Notes: generated by a model not told the origin, from the sequence alone. Shown: positions 15,830 through 25,920, counted from the first letter of the stretch. The stretch: DNA of 64,000 nucleotides from Planctobacterium sp047947135 (GCA_047947135.1 CP170457.1:1798001-1862000); one strand, 5' to 3'. Numbers and translations are program-made.

Positions 15830-17455
15830 ATGTGTACAAAAAAGACAGCCCTAACCTTATTGTTGGGATGTTTGGTATTACCTGCCAGTGCCGCTATTGA
15901 TAACGGTGGTTTTGAGCAGTGGACCGGCAACTCTCCTAATGGATGGGATACGATCGACACAGGAATCAGTGTTTCACAAGACAATACAACCGTTTACAAC
16001 GGTTCATCGTCAGCTCGAGTACAAGTCAATACAGGTAGTCAGGCCTCAACGGATTTTAGACAACAAATCAGCGTAACTGCTGGTGAGACATATAATTTTA
16101 GTGTGCGTGTTTATCATACTGAGGGCAACGTTAAGGCACGCCTGTACATCAACAACTATTTGGGTTACTCCAATGAGAGCTTAACCGGACAATGGCAGGA
16201 ATTAAGTCAGTCATATACTGCCTCCACCACAGGTTCGATTGAAGTTGGTCTGCGTTTTTATGATGTCAGTGGATTTGATGGCTCTGAAGTCGTCTATGTT
16301 GATGAGTTTTTACCATCATCTGGCTCTGGTGGCTCCGGAGGTGGATCAGGTGGTAGCTGCGAAGATGTCAGCGTCACTATCAATACCGATAACTACGGTT
16401 ACGAAACCAGTTGGGAAATTACTGACACTAGCAGCGCTCAGGTAGCGGCCGGTTCTGGCTATGGCAACAGCAGTAGTTATCAGGAAACTGTCTGCCTGGA
16501 AGATGGCAACTACCAGTTTATTATTTCTGATAGTTACGGTGATGGAATGTGCTGTAGCTATGGTAATGGAAGCTATGACGTCAGTATTGCAGGGCAATCA
16601 GTCGCTTCTGGCGGGAGTTTCGCCTACTCTGAGAGCACCTCTTTTACTGTTGGAAGCAGCGGCGGCGGTGGCGGCTCCGGAGATTTAGAATCCTATTACA
16701 GTAGCACTTCTGGACTATCGGGTTTTGCCTTGAAGTCAGAGCTGTACAATATCATCAAAGATCATAATAACCAGGGATATGGTGCGCTCTGGACATTTTA
16801 TGAGTTCCATAGCCTGGATGTTTATTATGAAAATGATGGGTCGATTCTGGATATCTATTCAGAAGAACCATTTAGTGGTGATGCAGTTGTTTACACTAAG
16901 GTTCAGGATCAGTGTGGTAGTTACAGTGGGGAAGGAGATTGTTACAACCGTGAGCACAGTTTTCCCAAAAGCTGGTTTGGCGGCAAAATCGAGCCTATGA
17001 ATTCTGATGTACACCATATATTTGCAACGGACGGCTTTGTGAATTCGAAACGCGGAAGCTATCCTTTTGGTGAGGTAAACTCTGCAAGTTATACTTCCGG
17101 CAACGGTTCAAGATTGGGAGCACCGACGGTTGGTTTAGGTTACTCCGGAACCGTATTTGAACCCATTGATGAATTCAAAGGTGATTTAGCCCGCGCCTAT
17201 TTTTATATGGCAACGCGCTACGAAAATGTCATTGCTGGTTGGGAAAATATCAGTAGTTATGGTGATGCCGTTTTAAATGGTTCATCTAATCAAGTATTTG
17301 AAAACTGGTATCTGGATTTGATGAAGCAATGGCACAGCCAGGATCCTGTTAGCCAAATGGAAATCGATCGCAATAATGCCGCGCAATCGCATCAGGGCAA
17401 TCGCAATCCATTTGTTGATCATCCGGAATTTGTGACCCAGATCTGGGGCAACTAA
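15830..17455 (+). CDS. Secreted modular endonuclease I family protein
   Basis: 541 aa from ATG 15830 (AAGTGGAG upstream; the GTG at 15818 is less likely). Domains in order: signal peptide (to ASA, about residue 21); a carbohydrate-binding-type beta domain (about 22-160, begins IDNGGFEQWTG); a Gly/Ser linker; a second beta module containing DSYGDGMCCSYGNGSY (about 180-270); a Gly-rich linker; and an EndA/NucM nuclease domain (about 285-541) with NREHSFPKSWFGG and DVHHIFATDGFVNSKRG, which supply the catalytic His and metal-binding residues. It should degrade extracellular DNA or RNA, with the extra modules for surface or substrate binding. Confidence 0.9.
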   Translation: MCTKKTALTLLLGCLVLPASAAIDNGGFEQWTGNSPNGWDTIDTGISVSQDNTTVYNGSSSARVQVNTGSQASTDFRQQISVTAGETYNFSVRVYHTEGNVKARLYINNYLGYSNESLTGQWQELSQSYTASTTGSIEVGLRFYDVSGFDGSEVVYVDEFLPSSGSGGSGGGSGGSCEDVSVTINTDNYGYETSWEITDTSSAQVAAGSGYGNSSSYQETVCLEDGNYQFIISDSYGDGMCCSYGNGSYDVSIAGQSVASGGSFAYSESTSFTVGSSGGGGGSGDLESYYSSTSGLSGFALKSELYNIIKDHNNQGYGALWTFYEFHSLDVYYENDGSILDIYSEEPFSGDAVVYTKVQDQCGSYSGEGDCYNREHSFPKSWFGGKIEPMNSDVHHIFATDGFVNSKRGSYPFGEVNSASYTSGNGSRLGAPTVGLGYSGTVFEPIDEFKGDLARAYFYMATRYENVIAGWENISSYGDAVLNGSSNQVFENWYLDLMKQWHSQDPVSQMEIDRNNAAQSHQGNRNPFVDHPEFVTQIWGN

Positions 17456-17475
17456 CCGGCTTCAGACACAATAAA

Positions 17476-17504
17476 GTGGGAAGGGAATCCTTCCCACACT
17501 GTTA
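17476..17504. terminator. Terminator between the nuclease gene and apaH, probably bidirectional
   Basis: GTGGGAAGG (17476-17484) and CCTTCCCAC (17489-17497) form a perfect 9-bp stem with loop GAAT. It lies between convergent genes. T-richness is modest on the plus side and better on the minus side (TTTATTGTG). Confidence 0.75.
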
Positions 17505-17509
17505 TTTCG

Positions 17510-18319
17510 CTAGTCCTTAGAATGATGAACACTTATTCGTTCACCCGTATCCAGATTCAGTGCTGTCAGTTGACCACCCCAAATATAACCGGTGTCCAAT
17601 GCCTCAATGGCATCTTTGCCGGTATAGCCTTGGAGGGCCGCCCAGTGCCCGAAAAGCAGCTGAGTATTGTGTTGTAGTTGTGGGTGATTAAACCAGGCAA
17701 CAAATCCATCAGGTGCCTCATCAAGCACTGTTTTCGCTGAAAAATTAAGGGTACCATTGCCATCAACAAAGCGCATACGGGTAAGCGCATCGATAATAAA
17801 TTTTATACGTTTTTTGCCTTGAAAAGAATCCTGCCAAGCCCATTCTTTGCTGCCGTACATAAAATCGATGGTGTCACGCCAGTCGTCTTGTTGCAGCGCG
17901 TCTGAGGCCTCCTGGGCAAGTAACAATGCCTGTTGCTCCTGCCATAATGGATATAACCCGGCATGACTTAAAAAATAGTGCGGTTGTGGCCTTACTGCCA
18001 GTGGTCGCGTGCGTAGCCATTGGACTAAGACCGGCAGGTCTTCAGACGCCAATAAAGGTGCGAAACCGTCTTTGGGACGGGCCGGTCGAATACCTTGAGA
18101 AACCGCTAAAAAATGTAGATCATGGTTGCCCAACACTGTATCAAAAGCGTTATCCAATCCGTACAGATAACGCAGCGTCTCTAGTGCGTGTGGTCCACGT
18201 CCAATTAAGTCGCCTACGGCCCAGAGTTTATCTCGGGAAGGTGAAAAGTCCATAACGTCCAAAAGAGCGGTGAGACCTTTAAAACAGGCTTGAATGTCGC
18301 CAACTACATAAGTCGCCAT
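17510..18319 (-). CDS. apaH: Symmetrical bis(5'-nucleosyl)-tetraphosphatase
   Basis: Hydrolyses Ap4A to two ADP. The 269-aa protein has the metallophosphatase signatures GDIQACFKG (7-15), GDLIGRGP (about 36-43) and GNHDLHF (about 64-70), and a conserved C-terminal LDTGYIWGGQLTALNLD. It is the last gene of the lptD-to-apaH operon, one base after apaG. Confidence 0.96.
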   Translation of the reverse strand: MATYVVGDIQACFKGLTALLDVMDFSPSRDKLWAVGDLIGRGPHALETLRYLYGLDNAFDTVLGNHDLHFLAVSQGIRPARPKDGFAPLLASEDLPVLVQWLRTRPLAVRPQPHYFLSHAGLYPLWQEQQALLLAQEASDALQQDDWRDTIDFMYGSKEWAWQDSFQGKKRIKFIIDALTRMRFVDGNGTLNFSAKTVLDEAPDGFVAWFNHPQLQHNTQLLFGHWAALQGYTGKDAIEALDTGYIWGGQLTALNLDTGERISVHHSKD

Positions 18320-18320
18320 G

Positions 18321-18698
18321 TCAGTTCAATGCATTTGGCACAGCGAGGCTGAATAACGGAATAGGCGCTTTAAATTGTGAACCATCAGGGCGACGAAACT
18401 CGTAGTGTCCTTGCATCGTACCTACTGGTGTGTCCAGTACAGCCCCTGAGGTGTAACGATATTGTTGATTGGGTTTTATGGTGGGTTGCTCACCAACGAC
18501 ACCGGCACCATAGACTTCTGATGTTTTAGCGTTGCCATCGGTGATCAGCCAGTAGCGATTCAACAATTTGAGGTTTTCTTCGCTACCATTGGTGATGGTA
18601 ATACGATAGGAAAAAGCAAACTTGTCTTCCTCCGGTGGCAAGTGATTCGGGAGGTATTGCGTTTCTACTTGAATCTGTATGTCGTTTTCACTACTCAT
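18321..18698 (-). CDS. apaG: ApaG domain protein (Co2+/Mg2+ efflux-associated)
   Basis: A 125-aa immunoglobulin-like beta protein with the family motif (FAFSYRITITNGS near residue 28, HYEFRRPDGSQFKAPIPLFSL near the end). Mutants in enterobacteria are affected in cobalt/magnesium handling, but the molecular role is uncertain. It lies between rsmA (9-bp gap) and apaH. Confidence 0.95.
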   Translation of the reverse strand: MSSENDIQIQVETQYLPNHLPPEEDKFAFSYRITITNGSEENLKLLNRYWLITDGNAKTSEVYGAGVVGEQPTIKPNQQYRYTSGAVLDTPVGTMQGHYEFRRPDGSQFKAPIPLFSLAVPNALN

Positions 18699-18707
18699 AA
18701 AGAATTT

Positions 18708-19502
18708 TTAGCTGTCTTCGATATTCGCGATATTGGCAAAGTCTTGTAATGTTAAACTTTCAGCCCGAGTGCCAGGATCTATGCCAAGTGCTTCTAGCTG
18801 TTCCGCAGTGGCAAACGCTTTTAAGCTATTGCGTATGGTTTTTCTGCGCTGATTAAACGCTGCAGCACATACCTGGTCCAGACGTTTTTTGTTGTTGACC
18901 TCCATCGGCTTATTACGATGAGGGACCAATCGAACAACGGCGGAATCGACTTTTGGGGGTGGCTTAAAAGCAGTTGGTGGTACATCAAGTACGGGAATGA
19001 CATCACAATGGTATTGGGTCATTACGGTTAAACGCCCAAAATGTTTACTACCGGGTTGAGCTGCCAAGCGATTAACCACCTCTTTTTGCAGCATGAAATG
19101 CATATCCTGAATATGTTCTGAAAATTCGAAGAGATGGAACATTAATGGTGTGGAAATATTATATGGCAGATTTCCAAAGATGCGCAGTGGTTTGGCATCA
19201 TCCATGAGCGTATTGAAGTCAAACTTCATGGCATCGGCCTCAATAACCCTTAGCTTATCCTGCAAAAATGGGTGACTGACCAGTCTTTTTGCTAAATCGC
19301 GGTCCAACTCAATTACCGTAAGTTGGTTGACTTGCTCGCAGACATGCTCCGTCAGCGCTCCCAAGCCGGGTCCTATTTCAATAAGGTGTTCACCATCAAC
19401 CGGATTAATTGCCCGAACAATATTATCAATGACATTGTCATCAACTAAAAAGTTTTGTCCGAAGCGTTTTCTTGCAGTGTGTCCCAGATGGGTTTTACTC
19501 AT
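18708..19502 (-). CDS. rsmA: 16S rRNA dimethyladenosine transferase
   Basis: Dimethylates two adjacent adenines near the 3' end of 16S rRNA, using SAM, late in 30S assembly. The 264-aa protein shows KRFGQNFLVDD, the SAM motif EIGPGLGALTEHV (about 42-54) and the catalytic NLPYNISTPL (about 113-122). Its start codon overlaps the pdxA stop by 4 bp (ATGA), implying coupled translation. Confidence 0.97.
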   Translation of the reverse strand: MSKTHLGHTARKRFGQNFLVDDNVIDNIVRAINPVDGEHLIEIGPGLGALTEHVCEQVNQLTVIELDRDLAKRLVSHPFLQDKLRVIEADAMKFDFNTLMDDAKPLRIFGNLPYNISTPLMFHLFEFSEHIQDMHFMLQKEVVNRLAAQPGSKHFGRLTVMTQYHCDVIPVLDVPPTAFKPPPKVDSAVVRLVPHRNKPMEVNNKKRLDQVCAAAFNQRRKTIRNSLKAFATAEQLEALGIDPGTRAESLTLQDFANIANIEDS

Positions 19503-20479
19503 AATCTGGCACCCGCCATCTCAATAGCTTTGCGAATTGCCAGTTTAAAACTGCCATTGTCGATATCACCTGTTCCCGCCAGATCCAGCGCCGTACCATG
19601 ATCAACCGATGTACGGATAAACGGTAAGCCCAATGTGATGTTCACCGAGGCTCCAAAACCCTTGTATTTTAGTACCGGTAGTCCCTGATCGTGATACATT
19701 GCTAATACTGCATCAGCATCTTTTAAGTATTTGGGCTGAAAGATAGTGTCAGCGGGTAGGGGACCTGTCAGATTGATGCCTCGCTCTCTTAATTGCGCTA
19801 GCGCAGGCTCTATAATCTGTATTTCTTCTTTTCCGATATGACCATTTTCCCCGGCGTGGGGGTTCAATCCACAGACATAAATACGGGGTTCTTTAATGCC
19901 AAACTTGGTTTTTAAGTCATGGTGTAATATCGAAATAACTTTGTCTAAACGTTCATGTGTGACAGCTTTGCTGACATACGCCAAAGGAATATGGGTGGTT
20001 AAAAGTGCCACGCGTAATCCTTCCGTTGCGAGCAGCATAACCACATCAGCTGTGTTGGATTGCAGAGCGAAAAACTCCGTATGGCCGCTAAACGATACCC
20101 CAGACTTATTGATAATACCTTTGTTTACCGGACCGGTGACTACGGCATCAAATTCACCGCTGATGTTGCATTCACAGGCGACACGCAACGTTTCGACCAC
20201 GTAATGGCCGTTCTCTGCGTTCAATACTCCCGGCTCTACTTTGTTGCCACAGGCAATGTGATGCACAAAGAGTTGTCCGGCTTTTTGCACATCATCATTG
20301 GTTGCTTGGTACTCCAAAAGCTCCAGTGGCAATTCAAGCTCCTGAGCGCGTTGCTGCAGCATGTCTTTGTCGGCGAAGACCACTAACTGCGCATCCCACT
20401 GCATTTGTGCCAGTTGGATAATCAAGTCCGGACCAATGCCTGCCGGCTCTCCGGGTGTTATCGCAAGTTTAATGGTCAT
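19499..20479 (-). CDS. pdxA: 4-hydroxythreonine-4-phosphate dehydrogenase
   Basis: Catalyses an oxidation in pyridoxal phosphate synthesis. The 326-aa protein carries the metal-binding His residues in SGHTEFFA, NPHAGENGHIG and MYHDQGLPVLKYKGFG, and begins TIKLAITPGEPAGIGPDL as in other PdxA proteins. Encoded between surA and rsmA, the conserved order. Confidence 0.97.
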   Translation of the reverse strand: MTIKLAITPGEPAGIGPDLIIQLAQMQWDAQLVVFADKDMLQQRAQELELPLELLEYQATNDDVQKAGQLFVHHIACGNKVEPGVLNAENGHYVVETLRVACECNISGEFDAVVTGPVNKGIINKSGVSFSGHTEFFALQSNTADVVMLLATEGLRVALLTTHIPLAYVSKAVTHERLDKVISILHHDLKTKFGIKEPRIYVCGLNPHAGENGHIGKEEIQIIEPALAQLRERGINLTGPLPADTIFQPKYLKDADAVLAMYHDQGLPVLKYKGFGASVNITLGLPFIRTSVDHGTALDLAGTGDIDNGSFKLAIRKAIEMAGARL

Positions 20480-20492
20480 CTCTCGTTGTCCG

Positions 20493-21782
20493 TTATTCTA
20501 AAACTTCTAGGTAGGCAGCTTCACGCATTTCTCTTAACCAGGCTTCACGCTCTTCACCGAACTTACGCTGGAACAATAGGCCATAGGCTTTGTCTTGTTT
20601 AAGCTTGTCTGTGACATCGCCGACGCGTTTACCTAACAGTTGTACAATGTGCCAACCATGCACAGTACGAAATGGTTCACTGATTTCATTATCACTCAGA
20701 TTGGCAAGCGCCTCGGTAAACTCAGGCACATAGATTGATGGATCATTCCAGCCCAATTCACCACCTCGAGATGCACTGCCGGGATCCGCTGAATGCTCTT
20801 CGGCCAGTTCAGCAAAATCAGCCTCACCCGCCAACAGTTGTTGTCTGAATTCTTTGAGCATTTGCTCGGTACGGTCTTCGCTTAAAATAACCGAGGGTTT
20901 GACCAAAATATGACGGGCGTTCACTTCGGTTATCTCAGCTATTTGCTGGCCACGAATATCATGGATTTTCAAAATATGAAAACCGGCACCACTTCGAATC
21001 GGGCCAATCAGGTCATCTTTGCGCGCACCCTGTACGGCTTCAGCAAACAGGGTCGGCATGGAGTTAATATTCATCCAGCCTAAATCACCGCCTTCTAGCG
21101 CTTTCGCACCTGAAGAAGCCGTCACTGCAATTTTGGCAAAGTCGGAATTTTCTTTCTGCAAAATATTCATTACAGTCGTCGCACGTTCCTTCGCTTCATC
21201 AATTTCTTCTTCACTGGGTTGGCTGGGGAAACCCACTAGAATATGACCCAAATGATATTCCACCTGATTTTCACCCTGCTCATCAATCAGTTTGACCATG
21301 TTATCCACCTCTTGTGGTGTGATATAAACACGGCGGCGAACGTTGGCGCGAGTGACTTCACCAGAAATTAACTCTTTCCGGATGCGCTCACGATATTCTT
21401 CGTATTCCAAGCCTTCAGAGGCTACCTGAGCACGCAGTTCATCGAGTGTTTTGCCTTCACTGTCAGCGAAGCTTTCCAGCGTCTGTTCCAGTTGAGCATC
21501 ACTGATTTGGATACCCATACGTTCAGCCATTTGCAATTGCAGGCTCTCAGTGATGAGACGCTCTATCGCTTGCGTACGCAATACACGATCTGAGGGTAAA
21601 TTCTGATTGTTACGTATGGCGTTGGATTTTACGGTTTGTACCAAAGCGTCAATCTCACTCTCCAGCACGACTCCTTTGTCAACAATAACTGCGACCTTAT
21701 CCAACTCCTGCTGTTGCGCATGTGCCGAGGTCAATACCAATGTAAAAAGCGTAATTAGTAATAGTTTTAACTTCATGTACAT
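20493..21782 (-). CDS. surA: Periplasmic peptidyl-prolyl isomerase chaperone SurA
   Basis: Delivers outer-membrane proteins to the Bam complex. The 429-aa protein (427 if ATG 21776 is used, which begins MKLKLLL) has a signal peptide ending AHAQ, an N-terminal chaperone domain beginning LDKVAVIVDKGVVLESEID, and two parvulin domains (LGHILVGFPSQPSEEEIDEA and ARHILVKPS, each followed by GGDLGWM or GGELGW). It directly follows lptD, whose insertion depends on SurA. Confidence 0.96.
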   Translation of the reverse strand: MYMKLKLLLITLFTLVLTSAHAQQQELDKVAVIVDKGVVLESEIDALVQTVKSNAIRNNQNLPSDRVLRTQAIERLITESLQLQMAERMGIQISDAQLEQTLESFADSEGKTLDELRAQVASEGLEYEEYRERIRKELISGEVTRANVRRRVYITPQEVDNMVKLIDEQGENQVEYHLGHILVGFPSQPSEEEIDEAKERATTVMNILQKENSDFAKIAVTASSGAKALEGGDLGWMNINSMPTLFAEAVQGARKDDLIGPIRSGAGFHILKIHDIRGQQIAEITEVNARHILVKPSVILSEDRTEQMLKEFRQQLLAGEADFAELAEEHSADPGSASRGGELGWNDPSIYVPEFTEALANLSDNEISEPFRTVHGWHIVQLLGKRVGDVTDKLKQDKAYGLLFQRKFGEEREAWLREMREAAYLEVLE

Positions 21783-21788
21783 AAATTC

Positions 21789-23999
21789 TTAATTATTCAA
21801 TAAATAGGGGCGTCGATAACCATACAATCCATCGTTCAGTAAAGTGCGGCTATCCTGTTTTTGTCCCATTCCCTTAAAGGCGAATTTAAGACCAATGCCT
21901 GATTCATATTCATTGATACTCTGGTTACCCAGTGCATCAAAGCGATTACTCAGATGACGTTGCCAAACCAGTTGCAATGACCAGCAACAGGATTCGTATT
22001 GCACGCCAGTATAACTTTCTGTGGTGCGGTGTAAATCCAGATCACGATAATATCGGCCTACCCATTGCCAGTTCTTGGCAATATCCCAACTTGCAGTGAT
22101 ACCTACTTGATCGACCCGTTCGCCAGACAAGTCCCGAACATAACGGTGGCTAAGTTGCACCAGCTTGTTCGTAGAAATACGATATTCTACCGATGTATTA
22201 CTCCGTTCCACTTTCTCATTACCGGCTGCAACTGCGATTTCACCGTGGGCAAACCAGCGAGATGTGATATTCCAATCCAGTTCGGCGGCTATCGCTGAAC
22301 GATTGTCCGTTTTGCTGGCTTCCACAACTCGGTTGTCATCAAAGTAGAAAATCTGACCCAAACTTACCCTGAATTGTTCCTGATTATTTTCATCAATAAT
22401 GCGAGAGGTCACACCCAAGGTCAGTTGATTCTTATCACTTATTCTGTCCAGACCAGTAAATTCCTGGCCTCTAAAGAGTCCATCAAAGTCGCTGCGCAGT
22501 CTGGCAGTATCATAAAAACCTATTTTGCTTTGGTCATCGAAACTGGTGTACAAATATTGCACCTTAGGTTCCAGTGTTTGAGTGACCTCTTGATTCCACC
22601 AACTGGTTTCACGTTCAAAGGCGACTGAACCATAAAGACGAATCTGTCCCAATGTCCGGTCGACACTCTTGCTTAGGTTACTCCGTTCGACATCTGATTG
22701 TTGGTAATGGGTGTGCATGATGCGGGTTTCGGCCAAAAACTCGCCCCAAGGTGTTTGATACGGTAAAGATAGTATCGGCTCGATATGTAAACGGGTCGCT
22801 TTGGGATCGTTGTCGACACCATTATTAAAATAAGCCAATTCTGAGTGAACTCGAAAGTTGACGAGCTCTGATTGCCAGATATTGTAATCCAGAATCAACT
22901 CCGGTAGCGCTCGATAGGTGTTAGGATGGTCGCCTATCACTTCAAAATCTTTGAAACTGGCAGAAAACTGTAAGTCAGGTTGGTAATAATTAAAGGCCAG
23001 GGTTTTAAATAGATGGGTATCAGCTCTGTTGTAGAAATCCGAGCCCAGGTCCACAATGTAGTTGTCATCACTTAAGCCATTGACTTCCACTTGCATTGAC
23101 CAGTTATCACTCAATTCTCCCTGATGCGTCAAGCGATAGAAATAACGAGAGTCGTTGGTGATAAAATCACTGTCGCTATTCATGTATTCAAAGTGAATGT
23201 TGCCGCGATGATCTTCTGTCAGGTAGCGAAACTCATTTTTAAGTTGTAATCCACGGTTGGTCATCAACCGTGGTGTGATGGTGGCGTCGTAGTTGGGCGC
23301 GATATTCCAGTATATGGGCTGCTCGTATGAGAGACCTGTGGAACTCGAACTGCTGATGCGTGGGAACAATAAGCCACTGTGGCGCAGATCGGTCACCGGA
23401 AACGAAAAGTACGGCAGGTACAGTACTGGGACATCTTTAACATAAAACCGGGTGTGTTTAGTGGTTCCCCAAATTTCACCACTTTTCACTTCGATACTAC
23501 TGGCTTCTATCCGCCAGTCTTCCTGATCTTCAGGACAGGTGCTGAAACTGACATCCTCAAGCAATACACCTCGTCTGCCATCAAGTGTAATATTGCTGGC
23601 TGCACCACGTCCCTGAAATTGCAGCATCCGGTATTTAGTCTGTGACATAGAGATTTTTCTGGAATCTAAATCTAAGCTAACGTCGTCACTGTTTACTTTA
23701 ATTTGCTTGTCCTGAAACTGAATGTTGCCTTGCGCGTCCAGTTTTCGGCTCTGTTTGTCTATTTTTGCCTGTTCTGCTTTGATTTGGGCCGTACTGCTCG
23801 TAATCTCTACCTTGCCAGCAAATTCCGCCAGTGAATCTTGTTGAATGTTGGCTTGATCTGCTTGCACGACGATCTCTCGTCCTTTAACCGGATGAGTCTT
23901 TTGCACTGGTTTGACGGGGTTAAGACAATCGGTTTCTGCAACAGCCGTTACATTGAACAGCAGGAGCATTGTCGAAAGTACCAATTGGTCAGATTGCAT
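21789..23999 (-). CDS. lptD: LPS-assembly outer-membrane protein LptD
   Basis: Inserts lipopolysaccharide into the outer leaflet together with LptE. 736 aa: signal peptide (about 1-22), OstA-type beta-jellyroll (about 40-170, VQADQANIQQDSLAEFAGKVEI), and a large beta-barrel (about 200-720, YYWNIAPNYDATITPR-like text). Cysteines needed for the two disulfides are present: one near residue 25, one in FSTCPED, and the adjacent pair in ESCCWSLQL. The start is ATG 23999; no better upstream start exists in frame. It leads the operon and is divergent from amgK. Confidence 0.95.
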   Translation of the reverse strand: MQSDQLVLSTMLLLFNVTAVAETDCLNPVKPVQKTHPVKGREIVVQADQANIQQDSLAEFAGKVEITSSTAQIKAEQAKIDKQSRKLDAQGNIQFQDKQIKVNSDDVSLDLDSRKISMSQTKYRMLQFQGRGAASNITLDGRRGVLLEDVSFSTCPEDQEDWRIEASSIEVKSGEIWGTTKHTRFYVKDVPVLYLPYFSFPVTDLRHSGLLFPRISSSSSTGLSYEQPIYWNIAPNYDATITPRLMTNRGLQLKNEFRYLTEDHRGNIHFEYMNSDSDFITNDSRYFYRLTHQGELSDNWSMQVEVNGLSDDNYIVDLGSDFYNRADTHLFKTLAFNYYQPDLQFSASFKDFEVIGDHPNTYRALPELILDYNIWQSELVNFRVHSELAYFNNGVDNDPKATRLHIEPILSLPYQTPWGEFLAETRIMHTHYQQSDVERSNLSKSVDRTLGQIRLYGSVAFERETSWWNQEVTQTLEPKVQYLYTSFDDQSKIGFYDTARLRSDFDGLFRGQEFTGLDRISDKNQLTLGVTSRIIDENNQEQFRVSLGQIFYFDDNRVVEASKTDNRSAIAAELDWNITSRWFAHGEIAVAAGNEKVERSNTSVEYRISTNKLVQLSHRYVRDLSGERVDQVGITASWDIAKNWQWVGRYYRDLDLHRTTESYTGVQYESCCWSLQLVWQRHLSNRFDALGNQSINEYESGIGLKFAFKGMGQKQDSRTLLNDGLYGYRRPYLLNN

Positions 24000-24214
24000 A
24001 CAGTAAGGTGGAATTCTTGATTGTTTTGGACTGGTTTCTATCGTGTAAGGCGGTGATTTTAATGGTTTCAGCAGTTTTTGCCAGCTGATTCACAAAAAAA
24101 GCTAAATTTGCAGCGATTACAGGGTTAATACCAGTCATATTCTTGTTAGTATAGCGAAAATCAGGCGATGTCATTCTGACAGGCTCTGACGCTTTCGATG
24201 ATAGAGATTACAAC

Positions 24215-25219
24215 ATGGATACCAGAGAACAACAACTACAAAACTGGATCAATCAGGCGACCGACTTTCAGGTATCGCAATTGCGCATGGTTTCCGGGGA
24301 TGCCAGTTTCCGTCGCTACTTCCGCTTCGCTAGCAGCGACTCGTCCATAATTGCGGTAGATGCACCGCCCACTCATGAAAACAATGAAGTGTTTATCAAC
24401 GTGGCGAACGCGTATCGGCAAGCCGGGATAAAGGTACCAGAGGTGCTGGATTATTCACTCGAACAGGGCTTTATGCTGCTGCAGGACTTCGGTGATCATA
24501 TGTTTGCTTCCGCTTATGATAGCGATGTCATTCAAAGTCTATATCAAAAAGCCCTGTCAGCACTTCCCGCGTTGCAAAGCGTGCAGCACACAGCCATGGG
24601 CGAATTGCCGCTATTTGATGACGCTTTACTGGATGCCGAGTTTCATTTATTTAATCACTGGCTGATAGATGTCCATTTAGGGCTATCACTGACACAAGAC
24701 ACCTGGCAAGTCATTCATGATGCGCAGAAGGTTATCAGGCAGGTGTTCTTAAGGCAGCCACAGGTAGGTGTGCATCGAGATTATCATTCTCGAAATCTTA
24801 TGTTGCTCGGCACAGAAGATAATAAGGAAATTGGCATTATTGATTTTCAGGATGCCGTCATTGGTCCGGTAACGTACGATGCCGTGTCGCTGTTGCGGGA
24901 TTGTTATATTGTTTGGCCCGAAACCATGGTGTATGAGTTGTTGGCGCAATGGCATCAGCAATATTTTCGACACTATCAATGGCAGGATTTTCAATATTGG
25001 TTCGATATCGTCGGCATCCAACGCCACATCAAAGCCTCAGGTATTTTCTGCCGTTTGTGTCATCGTGATGGGAAACAGGGATATCTGGAAGATATTCCAC
25101 GGACCCTGGAATATATTGTCAAGTATGCGGCTAAGTATCCGGAATTACAGGCGTTCTCGACTGTCGTGACAACGCAAATATTACCTGCCATGCAAAATTC
25201 ACTGGTGCCAGAGGTCTAA
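24215..25219 (+). CDS. amgK: N-acetylmuramate/N-acetylglucosamine kinase (AmgK-type)
   Basis: An aminoglycoside-phosphotransferase-fold kinase of 334 aa that, by family knowledge, phosphorylates the anomeric carbon of MurNAc in cell-wall recycling. The catalytic loop is HRDYHSRNLML (about 187-197) and the metal-binding motif DFQDAVIGP (about 211-219). The stop codon touches the ATG of murU with no gap, so the two are translated together. Divergent from lptD. Confidence 0.9.
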   Translation: MDTREQQLQNWINQATDFQVSQLRMVSGDASFRRYFRFASSDSSIIAVDAPPTHENNEVFINVANAYRQAGIKVPEVLDYSLEQGFMLLQDFGDHMFASAYDSDVIQSLYQKALSALPALQSVQHTAMGELPLFDDALLDAEFHLFNHWLIDVHLGLSLTQDTWQVIHDAQKVIRQVFLRQPQVGVHRDYHSRNLMLLGTEDNKEIGIIDFQDAVIGPVTYDAVSLLRDCYIVWPETMVYELLAQWHQQYFRHYQWQDFQYWFDIVGIQRHIKASGIFCRLCHRDGKQGYLEDIPRTLEYIVKYAAKYPELQAFSTVVTTQILPAMQNSLVPEV

Positions 25220-25912
25220 ATGTCCGGCCCTTCAACCGCTATGATATTAGCCGCTGGTCGCGGTGAACGCATGATGCCATTGACCGATCACACGCCCAAA
25301 CCTCTTCTGCAGGTGCGCGGACGTCCCTTAATTAGTTACCATCTGGATAAACTGGCGGCGCTTGGCTATGACAGGGTGGTCATCAATCACGCCTGGCTGG
25401 GTGAAAAAATCGAAAAAACGCTAGGAGACGGCAGTCAATTTGGCTTACAAATTGTTTACAGCGCGGAAAAACTAGTACTCGAGACGGCTGGTGGCATAGC
25501 CAAAGCGCTTCCCCTGTTAGGAAATAAGCCCTTTTTAGTGGTCAATGGTGATGTTTGGAGCGATTTTGATTTCGGTCTGTTAAATGCATTACCAACAGGG
25601 TATTTGGCACAATTGGTAATGGTGGAAAACCCAGAACACCATCCGGCCGGAGATTTCGTGCTCTCCAAAGGTGATATTCGTATGCCAACTGCTGCGCCCA
25701 CAAACCCACAACCTGATGTGGAAACATACACCTTTTCTGGGATGGCATTATACGATCCGGCTTTTTTTGCCAATGTGGCGGTGGAAAAACAAGCACTTGC
25801 CCCTATCTTAAAACAACATATCGCGAATGGGCGGGTTTCAGGAATACTGCACAGCGGACAGTGGTGTGATGTTGGTACACCGCAACGACTGGCGGCATTG
25901 AATCAGGAGTAG
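25220..25912 (+). CDS. murU: N-acetylmuramate alpha-1-phosphate uridylyltransferase
   Basis: Forms UDP-MurNAc from MurNAc-1-phosphate, bypassing de novo synthesis of peptidoglycan precursors. The 230-aa nucleotidyltransferase has the signature AMILAAGRGERMMPLTDHTPKP (first ~20 residues shown in part), VNGDVWSDFDF and a C-terminal WCDVGTPQRL. Context with amgK supports this over a generic sugar nucleotidyltransferase. Confidence 0.92.
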   Translation: MSGPSTAMILAAGRGERMMPLTDHTPKPLLQVRGRPLISYHLDKLAALGYDRVVINHAWLGEKIEKTLGDGSQFGLQIVYSAEKLVLETAGGIAKALPLLGNKPFLVVNGDVWSDFDFGLLNALPTGYLAQLVMVENPEHHPAGDFVLSKGDIRMPTAAPTNPQPDVETYTFSGMALYDPAFFANVAVEKQALAPILKQHIANGRVSGILHSGQWCDVGTPQRLAALNQE

Positions 25913-25920
25913 ACAGAACG

